From the NCBI GenBank assembly GCA_001872945.1, contig MNYC01000026.1, forward strand, positions 1 to 36,116: DNA of 36,116 nucleotides. The letters run 5' to 3'. This stretch comes from a bacterium CG2_30_37_16 (lineage in GTDB: Bacteria > Patescibacteriota > CPR2). Made by a program: the position numbers and the translations under genes. The notes below the pieces were generated by a model that was given only the letters and a program-made list of their open reading frames with translations, was not told where the DNA came from and did not search any database. Below, one piece after another: positions 24,221 through 32,083 of this stretch (position 1 is its first letter; the number at the start of each line of letters is the position of its first letter).

Positions 24221-25030
24221 ATGGAAAGTTCGACAAAAATTCTTGTTTTTGTTGCAATCTTTTTCGTGGGCATTTTTGCCTACAGTCAAACGTCAATTGG
24301 CGAGAAGCTTACTCAGCTGAAGGAGGTTAAAGAAAAGATTACGGAACTTGCAGACACTAAAACACAAAATAGTTCTGCTAAAACGAATGATATCTACGCT
24401 TACAAAGCTACGTCTAAAAAATATGCGGCTTCTCTATATCTTCATCGGTATGAAGAGCATATCAAGTTAAAAAGTTGCTATAAGAGTCATTTGAGGCAAA
24501 CTAATAATAAGGTAGAGAAAATGGCCATAATAGATGGACTAGTTATGCTTTCGCAGATTTCCGGAATGCCATATGCTGGCTACGAAAGTAATCTAACCGC
24601 TCTTCTTATAAGAGACCAATCTCCATTAGGAAAAAAAAGGTTAAGATTGCACTTTGTGGCATTGGGGTTGGCTAAAAAACAATACCCAAAACAGCAAAAA
24701 AAGGTTTCTATTGCAGGATCTACGCCGGAAATGGATGCTATTGATCCGCTCGTAAGGCTTTATTGGCCGCATAATCCCAATGACGCATTATCTGTATATT
24801 GGAGAGAATCAAGCGGACTACCCTATGAATTAAATCACGGTGGGTGCCAAGATTTTGGCATAACACAGATTAATCTGAAATGGCAAAAGCATTATATGCA
24901 AAAATATGGCTTGACCTTAACAGATCTTTACGATCCGGTAATAAATGTTGCTTTCGGTAGAATTGTTTATTCCAACTGGAAGTGTTCATTTAAACCGTGG
25001 GTAGCTTCAAGAAAATTAGGAATACACTAG
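24221..25030 (+). CDS. Lytic transglycosylase (SLT/lysozyme-like), secreted or membrane-anchored
   Basis: A 269-aa peptidoglycan-cleaving enzyme by domain. An N-terminal signal/anchor (about 6-22, ILVFVAIFFVGIFAYS), a charged linker and helical region, then a C-terminal lysozyme-like domain (about 170-265). The probable catalytic glutamate is Glu196 in YWRESSGLP, followed by the family motif QDFGITQINLKW (210-221). Cys209 and Cys255 could form a disulfide outside the cell. Translation starts from a strong AAGGAGG. The long attenuated leader suggests that wall lysis is under RNA-level control. Domain assignment is good; the exact bond cleaved is inferred. Confidence 0.85.
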   Translation: MESSTKILVFVAIFFVGIFAYSQTSIGEKLTQLKEVKEKITELADTKTQNSSAKTNDIYAYKATSKKYAASLYLHRYEEHIKLKSCYKSHLRQTNNKVEKMAIIDGLVMLSQISGMPYAGYESNLTALLIRDQSPLGKKRLRLHFVALGLAKKQYPKQQKKVSIAGSTPEMDAIDPLVRLYWPHNPNDALSVYWRESSGLPYELNHGGCQDFGITQINLKWQKHYMQKYGLTLTDLYDPVINVAFGRIVYSNWKCSFKPWVASRKLGIH

Positions 25031-25047
25031 AAAAGGAAGGGATTAGA

Positions 25048-25584
25048 ATGAAAAGCATGTTTGTTTCTTCGGCAAAAATGGCACTAAAGGACTTAAATAG
25101 TCTAATAGCGGATCTTTTTGACAAGTCGCTAACGACCGGTTTCGGGCATAAATTGTTCGGTCCACTAATTATTGTGCTGATCAAATTTATGATTCCGCTT
25201 CTTATCATTCTGTTAATGTATTTATGGAGTAGAAGGTATGGAAAGAGGCCGGCAGTGCATTTTATGTGCGTGGTATTGCTGACATCTGTTGTCTTTGTTT
25301 TTAAGGCAATGTTTTCTCTATTGTGGTCATTTGTTTGGCAAACTATTGATGAAGTTAGAGAGATCTTTAACAACTTAAGCCATATGAAGAGAGTTGTTGC
25401 CAGGAAGAAACTGGATGACAAACTGGCCGAGGAAATGAAAAAGCTAGAGTCAGTAGAGAAAAAAGCAAAGCAATTAAAGCAAGTTGAGGAAATAGATACG
25501 AGTAATAGTGAAAAGATTGAAAAACGACGTAGCCGCATAATTAGTAAGTATGATGGATATCTTCCAGACAAAGATATTAAGTAG
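25048..25584 (+). CDS. Unknown membrane protein with C-terminal coiled coil
   Basis: A 178-aa protein with two or three hydrophobic segments (about 37-60 and 68-95) followed by a long charged helix predicted as coiled coil (RVVARKKLDDKLAEEMKKLE onward to residue 165). No family recognised. The frame is open 51 nt further upstream, but the ATG at 25048 has a GGAAGGG ribosome site and starts after the transglycosylase stop. It lies 17 nt after the transglycosylase gene and before a terminator, so it probably works with that enzyme, for example as a membrane partner. That role is inference. Confidence 0.75.
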   Translation: MKSMFVSSAKMALKDLNSLIADLFDKSLTTGFGHKLFGPLIIVLIKFMIPLLIILLMYLWSRRYGKRPAVHFMCVVLLTSVVFVFKAMFSLLWSFVWQTIDEVREIFNNLSHMKRVVARKKLDDKLAEEMKKLESVEKKAKQLKQVEEIDTSNSEKIEKRRSRIISKYDGYLPDKDIK

Positions 25585-25598
25585 CTTTTAGCTACCCC

Positions 25599-25636
25599 GG
25601 GGAGTTTCTTTAAATGAGGGACTCCCCTCTTTTTTT
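25599..25636 (+). terminator. Terminator of the transglycosylase operon
   Basis: GGGGAGT (25599-25605) pairs with ACTCCCC (25621-25627), followed by TCTTTTTTT. A second small hairpin, GTAGC-TTTTA-GCTAC, lies just before it at 25581-25595, overlapping the stop codon. Confidence 0.8.
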
Positions 25637-25667
25637 AGGAAGAAAAACTTTTTTGTCAAAAAAGTGC

Positions 25668-25720
25668 TTGACAAAATAGGAATTATTTGCTATGATACTC
25701 TATCAATCAATTGGTTGATA
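25668..25720 (+). promoter_or_regulatory. Distal ncRNA promoter with palindromic operator
   Basis: TTGACA (25668-25673), 17 bp, TATGAT (25691-25696). A 20-bp near-palindrome TATCAATCAATTGGTTGATA (25701-25720, one mismatched pair) lies over the expected transcription start, a typical repressor-site position. Confidence 0.7.
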
Positions 25721-25737
25721 AATTTTTTAAAAAATAG

Positions 25738-25766
25738 TTGACAAAAGAATAATGGTTTGATAAAAT
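25738..25766 (+). promoter_or_regulatory. Proximal ncRNA promoter
   Basis: TTGACA (25738-25743), 17 bp, TAAAAT (25761-25766). Transcription should start near 25773. Confidence 0.75.
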
Positions 25767-25772
25767 TTCTTG

Positions 25773-26007
25773 ATGGTTATTAAAAAACCGTAATTTGATA
25801 AGCAAACCCCTCCGTTGTTCGGAGAATTCTGCTAACGAGCGGGACCTTAACCACCCTCCTTAAGGCCACTCGTTAGTATAATTCTCCCAGCAACACGTCT
25901 GCCTAATAATTTTATAGAGGCAGATCAAGTCAATTTGACAGTTGTTGTATTTTGGGAGGCCTTTGCAAACTCGAGAAAGACCCCGCGTAAGCGGGGTCTT
26001 TCTTTTT
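25773..26007 (+). ncRNA. Candidate small RNA with C-rich apical loop, about 235 nt
   Basis: No open frame exists between 25585 and 26010, yet two strong promoters and a terminator define a transcript. Its 5' part folds into a long hairpin with four perfect stem blocks: GTTG/CAAC (25814-25817/25891-25894), GGAGAATT/AATTCTCC (25821-25828/25880-25887), CTAACGAG/CTCGTTAG (25832-25839/25869-25876) and CCTTAA/TTAAGG (25845-25850/25860-25865). The loop is CCACCCTCC (25851-25859). A second hairpin (TCTGCCT/AGGCAGA) follows. C-rich loops of this kind pair with Shine-Dalgarno regions in known Gram-positive sRNAs. It lacks the marks of tmRNA, RNase P or SRP RNA. 6S RNA cannot be excluded, but the C-rich loop does not fit it. 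Confidence 0.75.
25975..26007 (+). terminator. Terminator of the small RNA
   Basis: GAAAGACCCCGC (25975-25986), loop GTAA, GCGGGGTCTTTC (25991-26002), then five T. A 12-bp perfect stem, immediately before the convergent pth gene. Confidence 0.92.
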
Positions 26008-26009
26008 GT

Positions 26010-26564
26010 CTAGGTACTTACGTTTGCCGGCCCATCTTTTATAAAAGATATGAGAAGGTCATAGAGTTTATTAAAAGAAGCATCAATAGTTTCTTGTTCT
26101 ACTTCCCCTAATTTTCCAAGAACATATTTTTCGGTTGGGATTTGACTAAGGCTTTCTGTTTTAATGCCTATTCTTATCCTAAAAAAGTTATCGTTATTTA
26201 AATTATTGATTATTGAATCAATTCCCTTGTGTCCGCCGGAAGAACCACTTTGTCTTGTTCTAATTTTGCCAAGTGTTAGGTCCGCATCATCATAAATAAC
26301 CCAAATTTTTTCTACCGGTATTTTGTAATAATTAGCAATTTTTAATGCTGCATTGCCGGATGAATTCATATAGGTTTGCGGTTTAGCAAATATAATTTCC
26401 TTTCCTTCAATGGACGTATCAACAATTTGGGCATTAAATTTTTTATTAAAAGAAAAGCTCAAACCGTATTTTGCAGCAAGTGCGTTTAAAAACATAAAAC
26501 CGACATTATGTCTTGTTTTCTCATAATCTTTGCCCGGATTTCCAAGTCCCAAAATTAATATCAT
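26010..26564 (-). CDS. pth: Peptidyl-tRNA hydrolase
   Basis: Releases tRNA from peptidyl-tRNA that dropped off ribosomes. The protein of 184 aa has the signature LGLGNPGKDYEKTRHNVGF with catalytic His19, and KPQTYMNSSG, YDDADLTLGKIR and GSSGGHKGIDSI. Length and motifs are typical. It is the last gene of the aspS operon and overlaps der by 4 nt. Confidence 0.96.
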   Translation of the reverse strand: MILILGLGNPGKDYEKTRHNVGFMFLNALAAKYGLSFSFNKKFNAQIVDTSIEGKEIIFAKPQTYMNSSGNAALKIANYYKIPVEKIWVIYDDADLTLGKIRTRQSGSSGGHKGIDSIINNLNNDNFFRIRIGIKTESLSQIPTEKYVLGKLGEVEQETIDASFNKLYDLLISFIKDGPANVST

Positions 26565-27898
26565 TTGTTCTGCCTCTTTTTTAAGACTATTTTAATTGGG
26601 GTTCCGGTAAAATCATTTTCCGCTCTAATGCTGTTTTCCAGATATCTAATATAGGAAAAGTGAATATATTCAGGGTAGTTGCAAAATAACGTAAACTCTG
26701 GCGGATTAGTATCGGTTTGTGTCGCATAAAATATTTTCGGCCTTGTACCTTTTTTCATTCCCGGAGGTCTTTTGGTTGTAATCTTCTCGATCATGTTATT
26801 TAATTTGGATGTTTGAACCTTAGTTTCTCTGTTTTCGCTTACAGTTTGTATAACCGAGCCTATTTTATCCAAATTTTTTCCAGTTAAGGCAGATACAAAA
26901 ATCACAGGTGCCCAATAGACAAAAGCATATTTATCGCGAAGCATTGATAAATAGTGATCCATGGGCTGTTCTTCTTTGTCGATAGCATCCCACTTGTTTA
27001 CAATGATGATAAGACCCTTCCCCATTTCTTTAATCATGCCGGCAATGTTTAAATCCTTAGCTACGGCGCCCTCGGTAGCATCAAGTACCAAAAGCACAAT
27101 GTCCGCTCTTTCAGCGGCCTTAAGTGACCTTAAAACGCTATATTTTTCAATTCCCGCCTCTATCTTTCCACTCCTTCTAATGCCTGCCGTATCAATAAGT
27201 AAAATTTTCTTGTCTCCTTCTCGAAAAATAACCTCATTGATGTCGCGTGTAGTTCCGGGGATATTTGAAATAATTGCCTTATTTTGCCCCGATAATTTAT
27301 TAAGTATAGAAGACTTGCCGACATTTGGTCTTCCGAGAAAGGCAACGACAATATCAGCCGTTTTGGGCTCAACTAACTTTCCCGGAATTTTTTTAATTTT
27401 TTGTACTAATAAGTCTAAGAAATCCCCCACTCCTCTTCCGTGAATCGACGAAATGGCGATTGGTTCTCCAAGTCCAAGCTTATAAAAATTAACTATAGAA
27501 TTCTCAAGTTCCTGATTATCAGCTTTATTGGCAACTAAAATATATGGTTTCTTTTTCTTTCTTAAAATCTGGGCTGCTCTTTCGTCTTCAATGGTTATTT
27601 CGGTCCCGGCCTGAACCATAAAAATAAAAAAATCAGCTTCATCAAGGGCAAAATTTATTTGATCCTGAATATTTGCAGCTAGTTCGTCCTCGATATCTTT
27701 ATCAATTCCCGCTGTATCTACCAGCATGAAGCTTGTGTTTTTCCATTCAACCTCTTCATATATTCGATCTCTGGTTGTGCCGGCAACATTGGAGGTAATA
27801 GCGTTTCTTTGGCCAATAATTCTATTAAACAAAGAGGACTTACCAACATTTGGCCTGCCTACGATTGTTACAATCGGTTTTTCTTTTTTACCAGACAT
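26561..27898 (-). CDS. der: Der (EngA), double GTPase for ribosome assembly
   Basis: Essential GTPase for 50S subunit maturation. In 445 aa there are two G domains in tandem: GRPNVGKSSLF with DTAGID (N-terminal), and GRPNVGKSSIL with DTAGIR and NKWD (second), followed by the C-terminal KH-like domain. All G motifs are intact. Its start lies inside the end of the carboxypeptidase gene (11-nt overlap) and its end overlaps pth by 4 nt. Confidence 0.97.
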   Translation of the reverse strand: MSGKKEKPIVTIVGRPNVGKSSLFNRIIGQRNAITSNVAGTTRDRIYEEVEWKNTSFMLVDTAGIDKDIEDELAANIQDQINFALDEADFFIFMVQAGTEITIEDERAAQILRKKKKPYILVANKADNQELENSIVNFYKLGLGEPIAISSIHGRGVGDFLDLLVQKIKKIPGKLVEPKTADIVVAFLGRPNVGKSSILNKLSGQNKAIISNIPGTTRDINEVIFREGDKKILLIDTAGIRRSGKIEAGIEKYSVLRSLKAAERADIVLLVLDATEGAVAKDLNIAGMIKEMGKGLIIIVNKWDAIDKEEQPMDHYLSMLRDKYAFVYWAPVIFVSALTGKNLDKIGSVIQTVSENRETKVQTSKLNNMIEKITTKRPPGMKKGTRPKIFYATQTDTNPPEFTLFCNYPEYIHFSYIRYLENSIRAENDFTGTPIKIVLKKRQNK

Positions 27899-28799
27899 AT
27901 GAGCTTCCTATCCATGAAATAATATTGGTGGTTTCCGTGAAGCGATTTTTTGACCCCATAACAATTATAAGGACGTCATGATTCTTTATCCTAGCAAGCG
28001 TTATAAGGCACTCTCCTGCTAAATTTGTTTTTCCGGTTTTAACTCCGAAAATCATACCATTATCTAACAATTTGTTAGTATTTGCAAGGTGATGTATATA
28101 ACCCGAGGTTGATTTGGCATCAAATTCCTTTGTTTTGACAATATTTTTGAACTCATTGTCGTTAAGCAGGATCCTTGCTAGTGTGGCTAAATCTCTGGCA
28201 CTGGAATAGTGAGAAGGCGAGTCGACCCCGCTTGGATTTTCAAAATTAGTTGAAGTGAGGCCAATTTTTTTGGCAGTTTCATTCATTCTTGAAACGAACT
28301 TTAGATCAGTATCACTTATTTCCCTGCCAAGAATAATGGCGGCATCTCCGGCTGATTCTACTAAAAGGCCATAAAGCAGATCTCTAATAGAAATTTTTTC
28401 ACCGGGAAACAATCCCATATATGATTCTTCCGATGAAAGATTGAATTGCGAAACTGTAGCAATATCATCCAATTGGAGATTTTCGAAGGTAAGATAAGCA
28501 GTCATCAGTTTAGTTAGGCTTGCCATAGGAACTTTTGAGTAGCTATTTTTATCGAGAAGAACAAAATTAGTATTCAAATCTATGGCAAAAAGAGTGTCGC
28601 TAAGATTAGTATAAAATATTTGTTCAGAATTTTTTACTGGTAAATTTGATAGCTCAATTTGTTTTCCTTTAGTTAGTATGACTTTTTGAGTTTTAGTATT
28701 CGGTTCTAGGCTAACATACTTTTCCTGAATGTTTTTTGCCCAAATTGAAGGTAGTAGTAGGTCTGAAACTATGAACAATGTAATAAGCAGGTTACTCAT
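27888..28799 (-). CDS. D-alanyl-D-alanine carboxypeptidase-like (S11) enzyme
   Basis: Serine peptidase family S11, which trims pentapeptide side chains of peptidoglycan. In 303 aa: a hydrophobic N-terminus acting as signal or anchor (LLITLFIVSDLLLPSIWA), then SLTK with nucleophile Ser94 and Lys97, the second motif SAG (149-151) and KTG (254-256). The second motif is normally SxN; here Asn is replaced by Gly, while the following DAA is conserved. There is no C-terminal amphipathic domain as in E. coli DacA, so it is a minimal version. It overlaps der by 11 nt and the pseudouridine synthase by 8 nt. Confidence 0.88.
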   Translation of the reverse strand: MSNLLITLFIVSDLLLPSIWAKNIQEKYVSLEPNTKTQKVILTKGKQIELSNLPVKNSEQIFYTNLSDTLFAIDLNTNFVLLDKNSYSKVPMASLTKLMTAYLTFENLQLDDIATVSQFNLSSEESYMGLFPGEKISIRDLLYGLLVESAGDAAIILGREISDTDLKFVSRMNETAKKIGLTSTNFENPSGVDSPSHYSSARDLATLARILLNDNEFKNIVKTKEFDAKSTSGYIHHLANTNKLLDNGMIFGVKTGKTNLAGECLITLARIKNHDVLIIVMGSKNRFTETTNIISWIGSSYVW

Positions 28800-29478
28800 C
28801 TTTTAATTTACAAATCTCCTTTTCAGTTAGGTATCTAAGCTCGCCTTCTCTTAAATCGCCCAGTTTTAAAAATGATATTCTTGTTCTTTTTAATTCTATC
28901 ACCTCAAAGCCAAAGTAGGCAAACATGCGCCTTATAAGTCTGTTTCTGCCTTCAGAAATGGTGATATTAATTTTACCGTTTCTTAACTCAATTTTTTTGG
29001 GCTTTATAAATCCGTCCTCAAGCTCAAAACCGCCCAACATCTTTTCTAATACCGATTTGTCAATTTTTGGTTTCGTTTTTACTTCATATTCTTTTTCTTT
29101 TTCATATCTTGGGTGAGTGAGTTTATTCGCCATGATCCCATCATTCGTCAAAAGTATTAGGCCGGAAGTTTCTTTATCTAAACGTCCAACTGGCTTTAAA
29201 TGTTTTAAATCTTTGGGAAGCAAGTCCGTAATTATTTGTTTTGCGTGATCATCTTTAAGAGTAGTCACATAACCTGTTGGTTTGTTGATTAAAACGTATT
29301 CGAATTTTTTTGGTAGTAATGGTTTGTCATCAAGTATTATTATGTTGTTTGAACTAACCATATCTGTCAAAGAAGCTTTTCTTCCATCAATAAAAATTTG
29401 TCCATTTTGAATGAATCTTTCAACTTTTCTTCTAGAGCCAAGGTCGCACTTGGCTAAATACTTATTAATTCTTTCCAT
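28792..29478 (-). CDS. RsuA/RluB-family pseudouridine synthase
   Basis: Modifies uridine in rRNA. In 228 aa: an N-terminal S4 RNA-binding domain (MERINKYLAKCDLGSRRKVE) and the catalytic core with Asp101 in GRLDKETSGLILLTNDG, plus EGRNRLIRRMFAYFG near the C-terminus. Whether the target is 23S (RluB/RluE type) or 16S (RsuA type) cannot be told; the neighbouring scpA-scpB is the usual context of rluB in Gram-positives. It starts 23 nt after scpB. Confidence 0.92.
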   Translation of the reverse strand: MERINKYLAKCDLGSRRKVERFIQNGQIFIDGRKASLTDMVSSNNIIILDDKPLLPKKFEYVLINKPTGYVTTLKDDHAKQIITDLLPKDLKHLKPVGRLDKETSGLILLTNDGIMANKLTHPRYEKEKEYEVKTKPKIDKSVLEKMLGGFELEDGFIKPKKIELRNGKINITISEGRNRLIRRMFAYFGFEVIELKRTRISFLKLGDLREGELRYLTEKEICKLKDE

Positions 29479-29501
29479 ACATCAAGTTCCTATAAATGGA
29501 T

Positions 29502-30005
29502 TTAATCATTTTTATCCTCAGTTTTCGGTAGTTCATCTAAGGATTTAATACCGAAATGTTTAAGTAAATTTGAGTTAGTACCGTATAAAATGGGCTTACC
29601 TAAAGATTCTTTTCGTCCCTTTTCTTCAATTATTCCGCGGATAAGGAGAGACCTAACCGCATAATCGCAGTTAACACCTCTTATATTTTCGATTTCGCTT
29701 TTTGTAACCGGTTGTTTATATATGACAATAGCCAATGTCTCCAAGGCTCCTTGGTTTAAATCTTTTCTGGTTTCCTCGTTTAAGAATAAGCTAACAAATT
29801 TAGCATTAGAGGGACTAGTAATCATTTCGTACTTACTGTCATGTTGAATAATGTTAATACCCCTATTCTTATAATCCTCTATAAGACCATTTAAAGCCTC
29901 AAGAGCGTTCGTTTCATCGGTTTTTAGTATATCCGCTAGTTCAGAGGGACTTACTGGCTTATTTGCGACTAAAAGCAAACTTTCAATTATCTCTTTAATA
30001 TTCAT
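29502..30005 (-). CDS. scpB: ScpB, condensin accessory protein
   Basis: Winged-helix partner of the SMC-ScpAB chromosome-organising complex. The protein of 167 aa carries two tandem winged helices, with conserved ALETLAIVIYKQPVTKSEIE and IRGVNCDYAVRSLL and the RKESLGKPILYGT segment. It overlaps scpA by 4 nt, as in most genomes. smc is not in this window. Confidence 0.95.
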   Translation of the reverse strand: MNIKEIIESLLLVANKPVSPSELADILKTDETNALEALNGLIEDYKNRGINIIQHDSKYEMITSPSNAKFVSLFLNEETRKDLNQGALETLAIVIYKQPVTKSEIENIRGVNCDYAVRSLLIRGIIEEKGRKESLGKPILYGTNSNLLKHFGIKSLDELPKTEDKND

Positions 30006-30697
30006 CGCAAATCCTCAATTTTAGCATTATCAAAATTCTCCTTTTGGCTAACCCTTATGGCCTTTTGTTTTATCATCTCCAGTATTGCTAAAAAATAAAC
30101 CACAATTTCAATTTTCGATTTCGCCTTTTTTATTTCATCAAGCAAGTTTAGTGTTTTGTTTTTCTTAAGGGCACTATTTATTCGATCAATTATTTGCTCA
30201 ATTGTTACTTGTTTTTGTATGGTTTTTTCTTCCAGCGGTTTGTCTGGCATCTTTTTTAGGATTTGTTGAAATAATATAGTTAAGTCTTTTAACTCGGTTT
30301 CCGGCGGATGAAAGAAAATGGCTTTATCAAATTGCCTTTCGCCGGGACTTCGAGAAAATTTACCTTCTGCTAAGATATCTTTTAAATGTTCGGCCGCTTC
30401 TTTGTATCTCTTATATTCTTCTAACTGGGTCTTGAATTCTTTTATTTCTTCTTCGGACTCATCGTTTATGAGTGAGGGCAACAAAGCTTTTGATTTTAAG
30501 TAAATTAGCTTTGAGGCAATGTTTAGGAATTCTACAAGTTGATCGGTATTAATTTTAAATTCGTCGATATATTTTAGATATTCCCGGGTGATTTTAGCCA
30601 AGGAAAGATCTGTAATGCTTAACTTCTCTTTTTCAATTAAAGAAAGAAGAAGATCAAAGGGTCCCTCAAATTGTTGAATTTTAACCGTATAGGTCAT
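30002..30697 (-). CDS. scpA: ScpA, condensin kleisin subunit
   Basis: Kleisin that bridges the SMC heads. The protein of 231 aa starts with the family hallmark QQFEGPFDLLLSLIEKEKLS and continues with LVEFLNIASKLIYLKSKALLP. The C-terminal winged helix contains VVYFLAILEMIKQKAIRVSQ. It begins 2 nt after aspS and overlaps scpB by 4 nt, so it depends on the aspS promoter. Confidence 0.95.
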   Translation of the reverse strand: MTYTVKIQQFEGPFDLLLSLIEKEKLSITDLSLAKITREYLKYIDEFKINTDQLVEFLNIASKLIYLKSKALLPSLINDESEEEIKEFKTQLEEYKRYKEAAEHLKDILAEGKFSRSPGERQFDKAIFFHPPETELKDLTILFQQILKKMPDKPLEEKTIQKQVTIEQIIDRINSALKKNKTLNLLDEIKKAKSKIEIVVYFLAILEMIKQKAIRVSQKENFDNAKIEDLR

Positions 30698-30699
30698 AA

Positions 30700-32001
30700 C
30701 TATGGTTTTAGTCTATTCATATCCCTGGGAAAAAGGCTTGCTTCTTTAACGTTATCTAATTCCAGAAAGCGTGCAGTTAGTCTTTCCAGTCCTTGGCAAA
30801 AGCCTCCATGAGGCGGCATTCCATATTTAAATACGTTTAAGTAGTCTTCAAATCCTTCTGTGCTCATGCCTCGTTTTTTCATCTTGGACATGTGATCTTT
30901 GTATCTGTGAAGCCTTTGACTTCCGGTTGTTACCTCAAGACCTCTAAATAAAAGGTCAAAGCTTAAGGTTTCTTCCGGACTTTCAGGGTCATCCATCGTA
31001 TAAAATGGCCGTTTTTTACTTGGATAGTGAGTGATAAAAATAAATTCGCTATTCCATTTTTTTGTCGAATATTCACAAAGCTGCTTTTCATGCTTTGGTT
31101 CTAAGTCCGGTTCGCCGATGCATTTTTCGCCATATTCCTTTTCTAGAATTTCCTGTGCTTCTCGAAGTTTAATAACCGGAATTTTAACAAAGTCCGGAAT
31201 TTTTGCTCCTAAAAGATCAAACTCTTTCTTGGAATTTTTCTTAAGCCTATCAATTACATATTTAATTAAATCTTGATGCATATCAATTAAATCTGTCCAA
31301 CTATTAATAAAAGCCATTTCAATATCAAGGCTCATATATTCGTTTATGTGTCTGGAAGTAGAATGAGGCTCGGCTCGATACACGAAGGCTGTTTCGAAAA
31401 CTCTTTCAAATACGCCAGCCATAATTTCTTTGTAAAGTTGAGGGCTTTGTGCAAGATAGGCTTTTTTCTTAAAGTACTTTACCTCGAACATTTCTGCCCC
31501 GCCCGTTTCAGCTCCGGCGCCAACTATTTTTGGTGTGTTTATCTCTGTAAAATCAAGCTCTTTAAAGAAATCTCTCCATGCAGAAAGAATTTCGGCTTGT
31601 ACTTTAAAAATTGCCTTTTGACTAAAAGCCCTTAATGTTAGCGGTCTAAAATCTAGAAGGGTATCTAAATTGACATTAAGATCTTTTTTATTAATTTCTA
31701 TCGGTATGTCTTCGGTTACTGGTGATAAGATTTCAACATTTTGTACATGTATTTCTGCTCCGCCCGGTGCCCTGTCTTCTTTTACCACTTTGCCCGTAAT
31801 GGAAACAACCGATTCGGTGGTGAGCTCTTTTAATTTATCTAAGTCTTCCGTTTTTTCGACAATTGCCTGAACCAGACCGCCTCTATCTCTAAGCACAATA
31901 AAATTAATACCGCCAAGTTTGCGGATTTTATGTATCCATCCGGATACCATTACTTCTTTGCCGATTCTTTCGGCAACGTTTATTGAAAGTGTTCTTTCCA
32001 T
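30700..32001 (-). CDS. aspS: Aspartyl-tRNA synthetase, archaeal genre, probably non-discriminating
   Basis: Class II synthetase charging tRNA-Asp. The 433-aa size, without the bacterial GAD insertion, identifies the archaeal/eukaryotic genre. It has an N-terminal OB fold (VSGWIHKIRKLGG) and a catalytic core with motif 2 FVYRAEPHSTSRHINEY and motif 3 GGFCQGLERLTARFL. His24 in GWIHKI and Pro79 in EDRAPGG match the residue pair linked with non-discriminating archaeal-type AspRS, so it may also charge tRNA-Asn, needing GatCAB. That is inference. TATAAT at 32008-32013 ends 6 nt before the ATG. It heads a seven-gene operon down to pth. Confidence 0.93.
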   Translation of the reverse strand: MERTLSINVAERIGKEVMVSGWIHKIRKLGGINFIVLRDRGGLVQAIVEKTEDLDKLKELTTESVVSITGKVVKEDRAPGGAEIHVQNVEILSPVTEDIPIEINKKDLNVNLDTLLDFRPLTLRAFSQKAIFKVQAEILSAWRDFFKELDFTEINTPKIVGAGAETGGAEMFEVKYFKKKAYLAQSPQLYKEIMAGVFERVFETAFVYRAEPHSTSRHINEYMSLDIEMAFINSWTDLIDMHQDLIKYVIDRLKKNSKKEFDLLGAKIPDFVKIPVIKLREAQEILEKEYGEKCIGEPDLEPKHEKQLCEYSTKKWNSEFIFITHYPSKKRPFYTMDDPESPEETLSFDLLFRGLEVTTGSQRLHRYKDHMSKMKKRGMSTEGFEDYLNVFKYGMPPHGGFCQGLERLTARFLELDNVKEASLFPRDMNRLKP

Positions 32002-32007
32002 AGGTTC

Positions 32008-32013
32008 ATTATA
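32008..32013 (-). promoter_or_regulatory. aspS operon -10 box, leaderless
   Basis: A perfect TATAAT on the minus strand followed by 6 nt and the aspS ATG. The -35 region is weak. Confidence 0.65.
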
Positions 32014-32045
32014 TGTTATTTCTTACTAGTTTACTAGGTAAAAAT

Positions 32046-32073
32046 AAAAAAAGCCTGCATTAAGGGCTTTTTT
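32046..32073. terminator. Bidirectional-looking terminator
   Basis: A-rich arm plus AGCC (32046-32054) pairs with GGCT plus T-rich arm (32065-32073). On the minus strand it ends the receiver gene at 32084 before the aspS promoter. Confidence 0.8.
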
Positions 32074-32083
32074 AGGAAAATAA

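Noticed and set aside
24990-25571. Minus-strand open frame opposite the coiled-coil membrane protein
   Set aside because: It mirrors the plus-strand gene, has no ribosome site, and conflicts with the operon defined by a promoter upstream and terminator downstream.
25773-26007. tmRNA, RNase P RNA, SRP RNA or 6S RNA for the structured transcript
   Set aside because: No TΨC arm/CCA end, no RNase P or SRP core motifs. 6S cannot be fully excluded, but the C-rich loop and fold do not fit.
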